Source: Hormiphora californensis (lineage: Eukaryota > Ctenophora > Tentaculata > Cydippida > Pleurobrachiidae). Taken from it: DNA of 64,000 nucleotides. The stretch's first letter is position 1. Each line of letters starts with the position of its first letter. This document shows, piece after piece, positions 52,361 to 64,000 of this stretch. A model generated the notes under the pieces. The model saw only the letters and a list, made by a program, of their open reading frames with translations, had not been told where the DNA came from and did not search any database. The stretch is taken from NCBI GenBank assembly GCA_020137815.1, contig CM035356.1, positions 6,313,582 through 6,377,581 of the forward strand. The letters run 5' to 3'. A program made the translations under genes and the position numbers.

Positions 52361-55300
52361 TCAACCTATATCAACTGGATCTGAGGCTGTCCCACATCCT
52401 GCCCCTCCCCCAACTGTGTTTTGTGGTTCAGTTATTGGCAGGGACTTATTAAATCTCCGGTGCGCCGGGTCAAAATTCCAGTAGGCCTGTACTTTGTATG
52501 CTTGCCTGTGAGAGAGAAGGAAATGATGGATTAGGAATGCAGAGGGAGAAAATGGGTTTAGGATTGTCAAGAAGTAATGATGGAGAGACGAATATACGGG
52601 GGAAATTGGGTTTTCTTCCGATTGGGTGAGAAAGAGGAAATGTAACAGGCGGAGGGGGTTGGAAAAGGGGGAGAAAGGGGGTGAGAAAGGGGACTTTGTA
52701 GTTTGTAACAGTTCAGGGGGAGGGCCGAGGGTGTTGGACTTACTCTGATTTATCCGTATCGTCAGTAACTGGATTATCTAACTTGAAATGACTGAATACA
52801 GGCTCTGTTATCTTAGTTGGAAGTGGGTTGATGTGGTTTATTGCCCCGCTAAAAACAGGCTCCGTTATCCCACTAGGAAGTGGGCTGGCGTGATTGGTTC
52901 GCACCGCTAAAAACGGGCTCCGTTATTCCACTAGGAACTGGGTTGATGTGATTGGTTAACCCGGTAAAAACAGGCTCCGTTATCTCACTAGGAAGTGGGT
53001 TGGGATTGTACACTGAATTTTCTGCACTGAAAACTGGCTGAGTAATCTCTAAACTCAGCAGTTCATCATTAGGACCATCAACCAGTGCAGCAGCCCTCTG
53101 AGCGGATAGTATCTTCTCCGTACATTCGAGAGTGCTGACAAGGGCCGTTGTTGCATTATCATTCACCCCATTTTCCTTCTCCGTCGGTGAAGAGAACTGT
53201 TGCTCTGTCGTCATCGCAAACGCTGCCTCCGCCTGCTTGCTCTTGTCGTATGACTTTTTCAGCGATTCAATGGCTTTGGAAATCAGTTCTTTCCTCATCT
53301 TGTCTCTCTCCACCTCCTCAGGGGTCGGCTGCACAATGACCAGGTCTCCCTCCTCTCCTTCCTCAGTCTTGATAACATCACCAGCCACATTCTGTCCCCC
53401 TACCGTCACCATATCACCCCCCACATTCTGTCCCCCTACTGTCACCTCAACATCACCAACAACAGTTTTGCCATTTGTCACGTGATCCTTTATCGCTTTG
53501 TTCTGATCCCGTATTGCCCTCTCCTTCGTCCTCTCCGCCAGGGCCTTCTCCAGTTCCATGTACTGCTTCCAGCCCTTCTTCCTCAACTGGTGGACCTTGT
53601 GACTCCGTTTAAAGTGGGACAGTAGCAGCACTTGGGTGGGGAAGTACTGCTCACAGTGGTGGCACTGTACAGGGATGTGGTTGTAGATAAAGTGATACCA
53701 CATCTCACTCTCACTATCATCATTGTAACAGATGGCAACCCAACATAGTTTGCAACTAACAGACACCCCGTCAGTCCGATCAAAGACAGTCAACTGCTCC
53801 ATCATCAACTTAACAATGGGGATGTCTTTAGCTGCTCGTGGGTGATAACTGACTAATTTCGTGATACTCGCCACCAGTTGATCGTCTGTATGTGTCTCCA
53901 GGTGGTCCGTCCTCCAGAACGTCAAGTTACAAACAGGACATGTTGTGGCAAGAATGGAGCGGGTTGGTCGTTCCGGCTGTGCTAACATGTCACCCTCCTC
54001 TGTTACCCCTTCAAGTGCGTTGCTGACCTCACCCGGGGCGGTGTTGGGTGTTGGACCTCTCCTGTAGTTCATTGCCAAACAATGACAACTAACAAAATGT
54101 CCGTAGTACTCCGCTAATTCTTTGCACGTGTAACTGCACAATTTACACGTGATGGTACCGCCTGTTAACCTATTATAAAAACACGATACCAGGATCTTGG
54201 TGAGAGAACCAAATGAGTCAAAATTCATCCAATCAAGAACAGGATTAGAGCTAACTAACCGCTTCACAACCACCAGAATTTTATCCTGTCCGTGACTCAT
54301 CAAATGTTCCCTGGAATACCCCTTAGTACTGCAAATAGGACAGTGTCCCGTCACCTTTATCGTGTCATCATCCACTACAATCGCCCGGCGGATCCTAACT
54401 ATCGGCCGAAGTCCCACCCCCGCCAGAAGATGAGCGTTTAACACATGTTTCTCTAGTCCCTCTCGGTTAGGGTGAGTTTTGGTACACATGGCACACTGAT
54501 ACCCTCCCATGCCCGTGTGAACCTCTAACACGTGTACCCTCGAGTTGTTTATCATCACCAAACTCCTCATCGCAGAACGGACACCCAGGGGATTTGACCC
54601 TTGTTGCTATCTCAAACATCCCATCAGAAACCAATGTGAAGTAATCATACAGGGCGTCCAAAATATCTAGATAGTGGTGTATCACTAAGTGTTTATGAAG
54701 GTTTACTAACGACTTGTAGGAGATACCACAAAACCTGCAAAAGTGGGGCGAGTGGGTGTGGTGGTAGCGTCGAATGTGACCTCCAAGTTCACTAAAAGTG
54801 TACTCTGGTATCCCGCAATACAAACACGTCCACCACTTCCTTTTTTCCACGAAACTACACCCAATTATCAGGCCATGAAACTCAATGAGATGCTCCCGGA
54901 GAACGAACGCACCTGAGAACACCTCTTCACAGAGCTCACAGGTGAAGGTTCCCTCCGTGGATTGAGCACAGAGAGGCAGGGACATGAGGTGCTTTGTTAT
55001 TGCACCGTTCGATTTGAATCTCGCGTGACAAAGGGGACAATCGAATTTAGTGATACCCTTCAGTCCCCGGTGGACCTCCTTAACGTGCTCATCAAGATCA
55101 CCTGTCGGCACTGACTTGTAGCACCAAAGACAGTTCTTGTTTGTGGGTTGCCGGATACATTCTGAGGATATTAACTTTGTTGACTGAGTTGTTGATGAAG
55201 AGACCGCCGTAGGAGGGGGCTTCGGAGGGCAAACAATAGCTGTTATTTCTGGAGGGCTATTGGAGGTTTTCTGTGACTTTGGTTTTGGATCACATGTGCC

Positions 55301-56087
55301 CTCATCAGAGCTGATTGCAATTTCCTCCCTGATAGACTCCTCTCGACCAGTAAAGACCACATTGGGGGGAGGTTTAAACTGTCCTAGTTGTACAGGCGGC
55401 CGGGTCAGAGCCACCTTGCCAGGGTTTTCGTACTCTGTAGGTGTATTTCCGTTTGGATCGTTGCGGCGAGATTACATTGTTCGATGATGGTAGTGGAGCA
55501 AGGGGAGGCGGAGCTCGATTTGATTGAGGTGATGGAGTGTTACTGGTAATTTGGGGAGAGTGCGTTTGAAGTTGTTGAGGTTGGGGTGCTGGTGGGGAAT
55601 TGTCCACGAGGTTGCTAACAGGCTGCCTTGAAGCTGGAAACGATGCCAATTCGTCTAGTTTAAATTGATTTACTATTTTCTCCAGAGGCTCTGCCGCTCT
55701 CTTGGCTTCTTCATCGCACTGCCCCAGTTCAGAGAGAAGAGCAGATAAAAGGGCCACCCGAGTTTTGGACAAACCGTCAGCGGAGATAACCTGGAAAAAA
55801 GAGATGATGGCTATTGGTAAATTGGAAAGTACAATTTAAAAGAAGCCCTATAAAAATCAGTGTTTACTTACAAAATGAGAGATGATAGTTGTTATCGCTG
55901 TACTGATTGGAGCAGATCCTGCAGTTCCTTCATCGCTATTACTAGAATGACCATTTTCCTGAGTTTCTAACTCCAAAACATCACAAGATTCTGCAGGAGT
56001 GATCTCCACAGGATTTCCTATTTCGATCGATCGTGAAATATCCAATGGTGAGGAAAGAACATTTGGATGCGATGAACTGTCGGTCAT
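52361..56087 (-). CDS. C2H2 zinc-finger protein (3 exons, about 1,134 aa) with three frame breaks
   Basis: Exons are 56087-55872, 55790-52744 and 52505-52361. The start is ATG at 56087 (MTDSSSHPNVLSSPLD). About 12 C2H2 or C2H2-like fingers lie in the middle, for example CLWCYKSVPTGDLDEH, CELCEEVFSGAFVLREH, CRFCGISYKSLVNLHKH and CHHCEQYFPTQVLLLSH. The C-terminal part has a charged helix and four imperfect repeats around ITEPVFSG. Exon 2 is in three frames, joined by apparent single extra bases near 55425, 54538 and 52899. Removing three bases makes every exon phase agree (3405 nt), and the break at 54538 restores a canonical C-x2-C-x12-H-x4-H finger. Nuclear DNA or RNA binding is likely; no ortholog is recognised. 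Its stop is only 323 bp before the RanBP2 start. Confidence 0.78.
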
Positions 56088-57284
56088 TCTAACTCATCTG
56101 ATAAGTATAGCAATCTAATGTTAACACAGTCATTTATTTTTTGCAGATTTTCGGCCAAAATTTTTAATCCCTTTCTAATCGAATATTTTACTGTAACCCC
56201 CCCCTCGTTCCAGAGTGGGACGGCATAACAGTGCTGCTTGCAGTCAAAATACGGTATCGCGAAATACAGTAATGAGACACACACGTTGCATAACACGCGG
56301 CAAAAAGTTCATGTGTCAGCACGTACTAGCGTACTGATTGGCCACGGTTGCGTGTCGTCTTACTGTATCTTCGTTTTCCATTACCGTTTTCCCACTACAA
56401 GCGACCGTGTAAGAGTCGAAATCAAAACATACCCCATTGAAATTTAATATTCTGTGACAAACGCAGTGCGGGATAAGGCAACGCTGTAGCGCATTCGTCG
56501 TCATTTCCATTTTCCTATCAGAAAAACTTTGGTCTTTGGATTGGCCAAAATGGTTGAGTGGTTTGGCGGTTAGTCCTGGGTACTTTTTTAGCAGCGCACA
56601 CCTGTAAACAAGCCTCCAAACACCCAAAAACGCCCTGGAGAGAAGGCTTCTCGCACACGTTTTTCAAAAGTCAAATTTTGGCCTATGCTACAGGCCCTAG
56701 AAGCCGTGGAAAACGCGCGCACTTGGGGCCTGCAGCGCATGCCAAAGTCAAATTTTGAGCTGGCTGGGCCGGATTTTTTAAATTTAATTCCCGAACTTCG
56801 AAAAAAAAATACCGCGCGCATTTCGAACGCGCAAAATATGTGCCGCGCACCCTACTCTGGAAATGGGGGCCCACTCATTTGGCAGCGGATACAAATGTTA
56901 TAATTTACCTCAAGCCCTCATTGTAACACAAGGTATAAACAACATCACTTCACAAAGTGGGAAACATCCAAATAATTCACACAATATAACACAAAAGTAA
57001 TCCACACAATATATAACACACAAAGTAATCCAATAACTATCCAGTATCCACCAGGGAAAAAATGATTATAATAACTCTCTCTCTGTGGGCACCGACAACT
57101 AGTGTTGAGCTGTCTGGCGCCGTAGACCCCATCTGAGCACACTGTTTGAGAATCAAATTTGCCAGACATGTTTTGAGAAATAAGAAAATATAAGAATGTT
57201 GTTTTCCTTGTTTTCAATGTCTGAAACAAACTCTCTCCCACCACCGCGAGAAATACCAAACCAACAAAATATAAGAAGGCTTCC
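56088..57284. other. Intergenic, no gene seen
   Basis: Holds the 5' flank of the zinc-finger gene and the 3' flank of UBE3B. At 56640-56760 the string AAAGTCAAATTTTG is duplicated, and the sequence is GC-richer than its surroundings. A CTGTCTGGCG-family MITE lies at 57110-57170. ORFs here lack domain or splice support. Confidence 0.55.
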
Positions 57285-59730
57285 TCAGCTAAGCTCAAAA
57301 CCGGCTCCAGAGTTAATTGCATATTTTAACTTGTCCCTTAGCACCCCTTTACTCCGATATACAGGTAATTTGAGTAGGTTGAAACAGGTAGAGGAGGAGG
57401 GAAGTCGACTGTTGCTGCCCTCACCACTTCCCTGGCTTAGACCCAGGAAACTCTTGAAGGAACTCCGCAGCGCCTCACCTGATAGTATAGATAGGGTGGA
57501 ATAATTAGTAGACAATAACGTCAATTGTCAGTAGGGGCTGATACGTAACATTTTGTAACATGTTACGTCATTTGTCAACTTAGAAGACAACCGTGAGGGT
57601 GATTCCAACCAAGAAATACTTCTACCAGATAGTAATACAGGGCTCGTCTCCCTTACTCATAATTTATGGACCACCCTGTATACTGTCTGGCGCCGCGGAC
57701 CCCATATGAGCGCACTGTCGCTTTTGAATTTAAGAATCAAATCGGGATCTGGCGCCGCCAGCTGTATATGGGGAACCAAATATTACCTGGAGTCATGTCA
57801 GATGGTTCCTGTTCAGCGTCATCCACCGCCCGAATTGAGAAGGGAGGGGACATGGAGGCAAAGCCCATAAGAGGAGGCCGGGAACAACTCGTAACAAACT
57901 TCAACAGTGAACTCTTCTCCTCTTCAGTAAATTCGTTTAGTGTTATGTCCCAGAACCAGAGGATAACCCTGTGGCTGCCATGGTAACCACCCAGATACCG
58001 GACATGCTTCCTTAGCTCTGTGGGGGAGTGGAGGTGGTTAGGGGAGGTTAGGGGATCACCCTGTGGCTGCCATGGTAACCACCCAGATACCGGACATGCT
58101 TTCTTAGCTCTGTAGTGGAGTGGGGGTGGTTAGGGGTGGTTCGGGGCAGTTGGAGTGGGGGTGAAAGTATATATGTGTCAGGAGGCGCGGCGTTATTAGG
58201 TCAAACAATTCCAGATAGTATAAGAACGAAACAGTTTTTAAGCAGAAGTAACACGATGATTGTTCGAACCGATATACCCAAAAGGGTAATATATTTGGGA
58301 ATTGAGAGGAGACACATACCTGATAGGTCTATTGAAGCACAGTCACCAGAGACAAGTTTCTGAAGTTCCGGTAAACTAAACATCCTCAGCCACTCATCCT
58401 GTATGACACTCTTGAAGCCCGCACAGAAGGCCCGGGTCTGTTTCTTGATTTGTGTGTACATCTTATAGTGGGCTACCTGGGGGATGGGATAAATTTCAGT
58501 TTTGGGGTGAACAGTTGAAAAAAATGGACTTTATGTGGCTTACATTATGTTTCATAAAATTACGGTGTGGTCTTTCTTACAATATTTGGGCGATAGTCGC
58601 GATATTTCTTAAGGGTCTCACACCCGACGCGACACTCGAAGAAAAAGAAGCACCAGGTTTTACAAAAACGGTTTCGTTTAAATGGCTACCTGGTGAATGT
58701 AGCTGATTTTATTTGAGTTGGTAACAGGGGTTACACTGCCACCCGGCATTAATTCCTCACTCACTATCTTCCCAAACTCTTCTTCGTCCATTGAAAATGT
58801 TAGCCCTGAAGGTGGGGGTGATTTAGGAGTTGGAGAGATTAATAACTATAGAAGATGTTGTTGAGTAAGAAACAAAGATGATGGGGTAATAATAGAACTA
58901 AGAAAAGAAGATACGAGTGTAAGGAAAACCACTTTCCTTGGTGACACAGTCACCCCTACACTTGGTGATGCCATCACCTCTCTGCCCGCTTCGCGGGCTT
59001 CGTTTTCGCGCGCTACACGCGCGAGTTGTAAGGGTGACTGCGTCACCAACCCCTACACTGTAGCCGGGCGCAACGCGGCTAAACGAAGCCCGTGTAGCGG
59101 GCTGAGTGTAACATAATAGGGGATTTCATCACCAACCACTTTCCATAATAGTGGGATAACATCCCACAACTAACCAAGATCCTGTGCATCTCCCTCATAC
59201 GTCTTAATGAACATAAGATTCTTGTGAAGCTGACTATCCAAATTAGGTAGCTCATCTAGGTAGCTAAATAAGGCATTCTTGTTATGCAGGAGCTGCCGGA
59301 GGAAAAAGGGTGCAAAGCTGATATCAACCACTATCCCTTCAAATACGGCCTTGGCGACCAATCGACCTGAAGCAATTATTGGAGTGTTAGATAGCTTGGG
59401 GGGGGGGGGGGGTAGAATTTGATTTGCCGTAACGTATGAAAACAAAGTTTTGAAAAATCAGGATAATTGCGGGGAACAAACAAACAAAACCCAGCCCCTA
59501 CTTGGGCACATCACGCAATCCCCTGTACGTAGCGCTGCCAAAGCCCCTACCAATGTAATGAAAAAGATCAAGATGTTCCGCATGTATCTTTGAGAGGGGT
59601 GAGGGGTATAACCAGTGATTTTCCTCCGTAACACTGAACAATCCAAAGGATGGATCCAGGGCATGGGTTATTGATTCCTCTAGAAACTCTTTTAGTACGC
59701 CATCCTGATCTATACCCACCTCATCGAGAC
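57285..59730 (-). CDS. UBE3B: UBE3B-like HECT E3 ubiquitin ligase, C-terminal part
   Basis: Exons (high to low): 59730-59551, 59366-59175, 58805-58690, 58476-58320, 58017-57787 and 57478-57285. All junctions agree in phase and encode 356 residues of a HECT domain. Hallmarks in order: [109 protein letters not shown], and the catalytic-cysteine loop [14 protein letters not shown], ending AGFELS. These match UBE3B more closely than UBE3C by recall. The HECT cysteine takes ubiquitin from an E2 and passes it to substrates. The N-terminal IQ/armadillo-like region is missing: no exon is seen between 59731 and the window end, so the gene must continue past 64000 with receptor 2 in an intron, or be truncated. 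Confidence 0.88.
58051..58118 (-). repeat. Duplicated 5' edge of a UBE3B exon with its acceptor
   Basis: 68 bp nearly identical to 57961-58029, 92 bp upstream on the gene strand. It includes the acceptor (CACTACAG|AGCTAAG) and the first ~55 nt of the exon, then ends. Reading on from this copy meets a stop soon after GSHRVIP. Confidence 0.85.
58937..59110. repeat. GC-rich nested palindromes
   Basis: Repeated GGTGAC...GTCACC pairs (GGTGACACAGTCACCCCTAC and similar) surround hairpins such as GCCCGCTTCGCGGGC and GCGCGCTACACGCGCG. This is probably a MITE of the GTAAC/GTTAC class inside a UBE3B intron. Confidence 0.55.
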
Positions 59731-59811
59731 CTGCAGGGGTATTATAATGTGAGAGTCTTGTAGTGCTTCAGACATTAAACAACGCTTTCCAACAATATAT
59801 CACTATTATAA

Positions 59812-59899
59812 TACAGTCGGACCCCGATTTAGTGGCATCCTCGGGGGGAAAAAATCCTGCCACTAAATCGGGGTGCCACTAAATCGGGGTCCGACTGTA
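59812..59899. mobile_element. pogo-like MITE, complete
   Basis: TACAGTCGGACCCCGATTTA to TAAATCGGGGTCCGACTGTA, 88 bp, TA-flanked. It lies between the last visible UBE3B exon and receptor 2. Confidence 0.85.
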
Positions 59900-60250
59900 T
59901 ATATGGGGTTATTTCCCTGCACTCAAAAAACATTTCGTTTGGTACAGTACTCTATTTCTAGAAAAATCTTCTGATCCTGTCATGGAAGCGAGGGAACAAA
60001 GTACTATGATTTTATTGAATACTTAGCCACTAAAAGCGTAGCATTTTGATTCGTTCTTAATGGTCGCAAAGAACGATTTGAAATACTACGATGTTACATC
60101 GTAGCATTTTAAATCGTCGATGTACAGAGAAAAAAAAGAGAATTTATTCTTGGTGGAACCGAACTTTAATATATTTTAAAATGCTACGCTAGTACGTAGC
60201 GTATCATACTTTTATACCATATTAATATATTTAATCACGAATAGAAACGG

Positions 60251-60260
60251 GTATATAAAG
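60251..60260 (+). promoter_or_regulatory. TATA box of receptor 2
   Basis: GTATATAAAG lies 59-68 bp before the ATG at 60319. A pair of GTAGCATTTT / AAAATGCTAC inverted repeats lies just upstream (60045-60190). Confidence 0.6.
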
Positions 60261-60318
60261 CAGAGGAATATAATATCAAATTTTATTTCACTAATTGAGA
60301 TTTTGGTGTTGTATCCAT

Positions 60319-63300
60319 ATGGGAACCATACTACTTTTCATTCTACTATTCCAGACGGAGGCACAGTTTACAAGTAAGTCAGGATTAATGTAGCCTTACT
60401 ACTAACTTCAAACCCAAAAGACCTAGCCTAAACAATTCTTACAGAGCAACTTACAGTACGGATAATTTTATCCCGTGATGAGATACATATATATACCCTT
60501 GTGGCGCCACCACACTTATTTCGATTGGGTTGTTAGCGCGGGTATGTATACCATCACGAGTACTTTTGGTAAACACACCCGGGTACTTTTTCTAAGTTGG
60601 TCTCTTAGTAAAACTCTAGTGAACTCCTATACTCGGCCTAACGACTGAATTCTTGAGATACTATGATTATCAAATAGTGATGATGATGATGATTTAACCG
60701 ATGCATTATATCCTCAGAGTCAGCTGGATGGGATGTAACCGAATGGGGTGGAGCCCAATTTACTGACAACATGATAAACCTCGCCGGTGTCCCTCCTTCA
60801 CAATGCACCATCAGTGCGGACGATAAAAACTACCTCCGCGAGCAATGCATCGTGAATGGTGTCAAGGCAATACGGTGTCCGTTCAGTGATCCGAGGAGGA
60901 ACTTGTTTTATCGGATCAGAAACAAGTTGTGTAAGGCAGAGGCAGAGCCGACTATCATCTGTCCAGAAGATCCCATCATCCTATCAGATGTGTGGTAGTA
61001 ACAGGTGTGATAACGAGATCATTTACGGGGCAGCCTTGCAAAAAAACGAGGCGGTGTGTCTGGCATATCCGTGCGTTTTGAAAGTCATTTCGGCTTTCAG
61101 TACAACTTTGTATGGTTCCAGTAGCGGTATTTATCGTTGTAACGGGGTGGCAGATTGTGTTAACACCGTGGAAAGCATCCCAGTAGATGAGTATGGGTGT
61201 GGAAGTATCTGGACCAATAAGAGATGCGTGAACGACTGGAGAGTGAGACCGATGCAAACATCTCATATAATAGTCAGTGAAAGGGATTATTGCGATGAAA
61301 CATGTTTTTGTTCCTCTTGCTCCGACGAGGCTTTCTGCTATGGTCGGACCGTTGGCATGTTTTGCAAATCTCGGAAAGGCCCTGCAATATACCTCCAACC
61401 GACGTATGTATGCGACGGAATCAAACAATGTTTTGATAATAAAGACGAGGCATCGTGTATATCCCAGCAGATAGCGGTGTGCCCGTATACTAACTTTATA
61501 ACGATGGCCGAGGAGAGAATCCTAGTCGAAGAGAATATGTGTGGGCCAGTTAACGTTTATCTAGAATCAAATCTTGTTTGTGACAACTTCCGTGATCAGA
61601 TGAACTGTTCCACGAAAGCTGAACCCAATACACCAGCCAGCTCTCCCTTGGTTTGCAATGTAAATGGGTATCCGACCACCATTTCCAAACGAATGGTATG
61701 TGGGACAATAACGAGGAACAAACAGTTGTGTGATGATGGTATTGATAAGGTGTGTCCACAACCAGGATGGCAATGTACTCTTCACAAGCACCAGCTGTGC
61801 GATGGCAAGGAGGATTGTGCAGGTGGTTCAGATGAAAGTGGTGACACGTGTAGTTATATGGTGGAAGATTTCACTTGTATAAGAAGGTACATGGCTGGGG
61901 AAAAGATTCCTCTTCAAATCCCTAACGAGTGGATAGGAGATGGTATCGAGGACTGTGAAAATGGCGATGACGAAAAAGATCGAAAGTGGTACACTAAGTG
62001 CGGCCTTGGAACATTACAACTCAAGTCGATTAGCCCATCATCCTGTCTAGGAATGGTCATGTTAAAATGTCCTGGTCATCCTTCCGCCTTGCTGCGATCT
62101 GATGTAGCCTGTACTGACACAAACTACTGCGATAACTCTCTCTGTCTTATATCCAGGAGAAACGATAAGCTTGGAGCCGAGGTATGGACGACTGAATTAG
62201 GATACAAAAGGAGTTTACTGTATTGTCTCCCGGGACTTCAGAGTCTTTCCCGGCACATAGAACCATGCATAGTGAAAGAATTTTACATCGGTCCCAAGGC
62301 ACTTTACATCACAAATACACAGCTAACTTTGCCAATCAACAATCAACAGTCATGCGAAGATATATTTGGAGAGCTGTACGTTTATCTATCCTGTACTGCC
62401 GGTTGCACTACTTCCTGTCCCCTGAAACCACTTCTGGAGGCGGCGTGTGCCTCGACGCACTCCGAACGGTTCCTTACGATCAACAATGACCATCAGCTGA
62501 CTAGAGCTGTGCAAGGTCCTAATGGGACATTCACAAACGACATATTTGGGTGTTCCAACCTCCGATGTGTACCATACTCCAAAGTATGCGATCTTGTGGA
62601 CGACTGCGGAGACCAGAGTGATGAGTTAGGATGTGAGAACAACTTTCAGTGCACAAATACGAGAGAGTTTGTTGCAAAGTCTAGGAGGTGTGATAGTGTT
62701 TTTGACTGCCAGGACTTTTCTGATGAATGCAACGAGGACTGTACAACTACCGTAAAGATTCTGCCTAATATTTTTTTGAAAATGTCTGCATGGGTCCTAG
62801 GAATGGTGGCAGTCATTTTGAATATTATTGTCCTAGCTCAGGGTTTCAAGGAGTTCTTCGAACTAGAAACAAACCGTGGTAGAACCAACAAAGCTTTCAT
62901 TTTGGTTATATCATTTGGGGACCTGTTGCAGGGCTTGTTTCTCCTGTGTGCGGCTGTCGGAGACACCTTTTTCAACAAGAGCACCTGCCAATCCCAGTTT
63001 GAATGGCTTACGAAGCCATTTTGTCCTTTACTTGGTATCCTTTCCACTATTGGATCGCTCATCTCTCTCTACTCGATGTCCCTCTTGAGTCTTATAAGGT
63101 TGAAAGGTATATTGAGCGCCCAAATTTCCCAAAAAACTGACCTGGAGCGGAAATACTTGGGGAAACTTGCCTCTGCCACATTTTTGATATCGGTTTTGGC
63201 GAGTTTTATAGCAACTCTTCCAGTTTTCTCAACATTGGAGGATTTCTTCGTTAGGAATGTGGTGTATGAAAACAACAAATACTTTGTTGGTTCAATCAAT

Positions 63301-63936
63301 AAAGATGCAAATCTCAAAATTCTGCAAGGGTACTACGGTCGGTTTCGCTCAGCAGCAGAGGGAGAGGAAATGAAATGGGAAACATTACGATACCTCGTAC
63401 AGGACATGTACAATGATACCTCTCCGAAAGTGAAGAGTCTGAGTTTTTACGGAACCAGTGGGATCTGCCTTTTCAACTACTTCGTGCGGACTGATAATTC
63501 CCAGATTTGGTTTGTAGGAGCGGTCCATGTGAGTAACTTGACCTGCGTTACTGTGATCACGATATGTTATCTGGTGATCAACGTTGTGGCAAGAAAGTCC
63601 AGTGAAGCAGCGGGAAGAGAAAATATTAATGCCGAACTGGTAAAAAGGAATAGGAAACTACAACGGAAAATATCAATTCTTGTGACGACGGATATCTTTA
63701 CTTGGATTCCTTTCCTAATCATCTGCGTGATGCATTACACCGAATACTTTGACTTCTCTCACATGTACCGGTATTTCTCCATCTTATTCCTACCCTGCAA
63801 CTCCATCATCAACCCCATACTGATTCTTTACGATGATATCGTGGAGTTGTTAAAGTTCTTAAAGAAGAAAATACCGACACAAGGTGGTATTATAGTTCCG
63901 GCTGAAATTGAGATGAGGGAGATACGACGAGATTGA
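60319..63936 (+). CDS. LDLa-repeat 7TM receptor 2 (GRL101-like), about 1,090 aa, one frame break
   Basis: Exon 1 (60319-60373) encodes the signal peptide MGTILLFILLFQTEAQFT; exon 2 (60718-63936) follows in phase 1. The frame changes at about 60990 (GATGTGTGGT): one base too many, or a lost GT pair. The downstream peptide CGSNRCDNE continues the upstream ILSDV as in the paralog. The ectodomain has LDLa modules (CDLVDDCGDQSDELGC, CDGKEDCAGGSDES), and the 7TM core ends TDIFTWIPFLIICV and LPCNSIINPILILY. As in receptor 1, helix 3 lacks DRY (LLSLIRLKGIL). It is clearly paralogous to receptor 1 (for example CPFSDPRRN versus CPWSDKHY, and YGTSGICLFNYFVRTD versus YGNAGVCIFKYLVKTD) but has no intron in the 7TM region. 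Confidence 0.85.
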
Positions 63937-63941
63937 ACCAT

Positions 63942-64000
63942 GAACCGACCGACACAAGTAAACAACCAATCAGAACTCGTTATTTAGGTCACGTGGCTGG
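63942..64000 (+). mobile_element. hAT-like MITE, cut by the window end
   Basis: Starts GAACCGACCGACACAAGTAA and follows the 33524 copy through CCAATCAG and TCACGTG. It begins 6 bp after the receptor 2 stop codon. Confidence 0.85.

Noticed and set aside
53132-53485. Plus-strand ORF opposite the zinc-finger exon
   Set aside because: Antisense shadow; no signal or domain, and the minus strand has clear C2H2 fingers.
56558-56903. Overlapping short ORFs on both strands near 56.6-56.9 kb
   Set aside because: No recognisable domain, no splice sites in phase with neighbours, and internal duplication typical of a repeat.
60976-61791. Minus-strand ORFs inside receptor 2, considered as missing UBE3B exons
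   Set aside because: They mirror the receptor coding frame and show no HECT, IQ or armadillo-like sequence and no GT-AG boundaries in phase with the exon at 59730.

Overview
The window is eukaryotic and animal. Genes are split into exons with GT-AG introns whose phases join cleanly, and the gene content is metazoan: a RanBP2/Nup358 nucleoporin, a UBE3B-type HECT ubiquitin ligase, an Ig/FN3 cell-surface protein, a Ly6/uPAR GPI-anchored protein and two LDLa-repeat 7TM receptors. I would call it a non-vertebrate metazoan and cannot name the phylum. The DNA is rich in (CT)n tracts, minisatellites and short inverted-repeat elements.

Layout. 1-1664: a near-perfect 34-bp satellite. 1.9-7.2 kb (minus): fragments of a possible CH-domain gene, a seven-helix membrane protein with broken frame, and a small EF-hand gene. 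8.7-10.2 kb: nested transposon foldbacks. 10.3-13.8 kb (plus): a Ly6/uPAR GPI-anchored protein, then a two-exon secreted peptide precursor. 14.8-24.3 kb (minus): a 17-exon Ig/FN3 type I membrane protein, assembled here to 827 codons in one frame, with an ORF1-only LINE in one intron. 24.3-30.7 kb: repeats only. 30.8-52.0 kb (minus): RanBP2, about 23 exons, with a plus-strand LDLa/7TM receptor nested in its 6-kb intron. 52.4-56.1 kb (minus): a C2H2 zinc-finger gene. 57.3-59.7 kb (minus): the HECT end of UBE3B. 60.3-63.9 kb (plus): a second LDLa/7TM receptor, probably inside a UBE3B intron because the rest of UBE3B is not seen before the window edge.

The most unusual feature is how often repeats and duplications sit exactly on exon edges. 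Three minisatellites are reiterations of an exon 3' end with its splice donor (RanBP2 at 48.0-49.2 kb; Ig/FN3 gene at 22.4-22.9 kb and 21.0-21.2 kb). Two (GA)n tracts begin at donors. One minisatellite reiterates a branch-point-like CTAAC plus pyrimidine unit before an acceptor. Three exons have a second copy of their 5' edge with its own acceptor (10.6, 41.8 and 58.1 kb).

Alongside this, a ~109-bp hAT-like MITE (12-bp terminal repeats, 8-bp target duplication at 33.5 kb) occurs three more times without intact ends but flanked by 31-47-bp direct duplications. One of these lies in the first coding exon of the Ig/FN3 gene and adds 38 in-frame codons. These patterns suggest repair- or duplication-driven remodelling of gene structure, possibly related to intron gain.

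Six otherwise intact coding regions show an apparent single extra base, mostly at homopolymers. This points to residual assembly insertions, though decay or frameshifting is not excluded.
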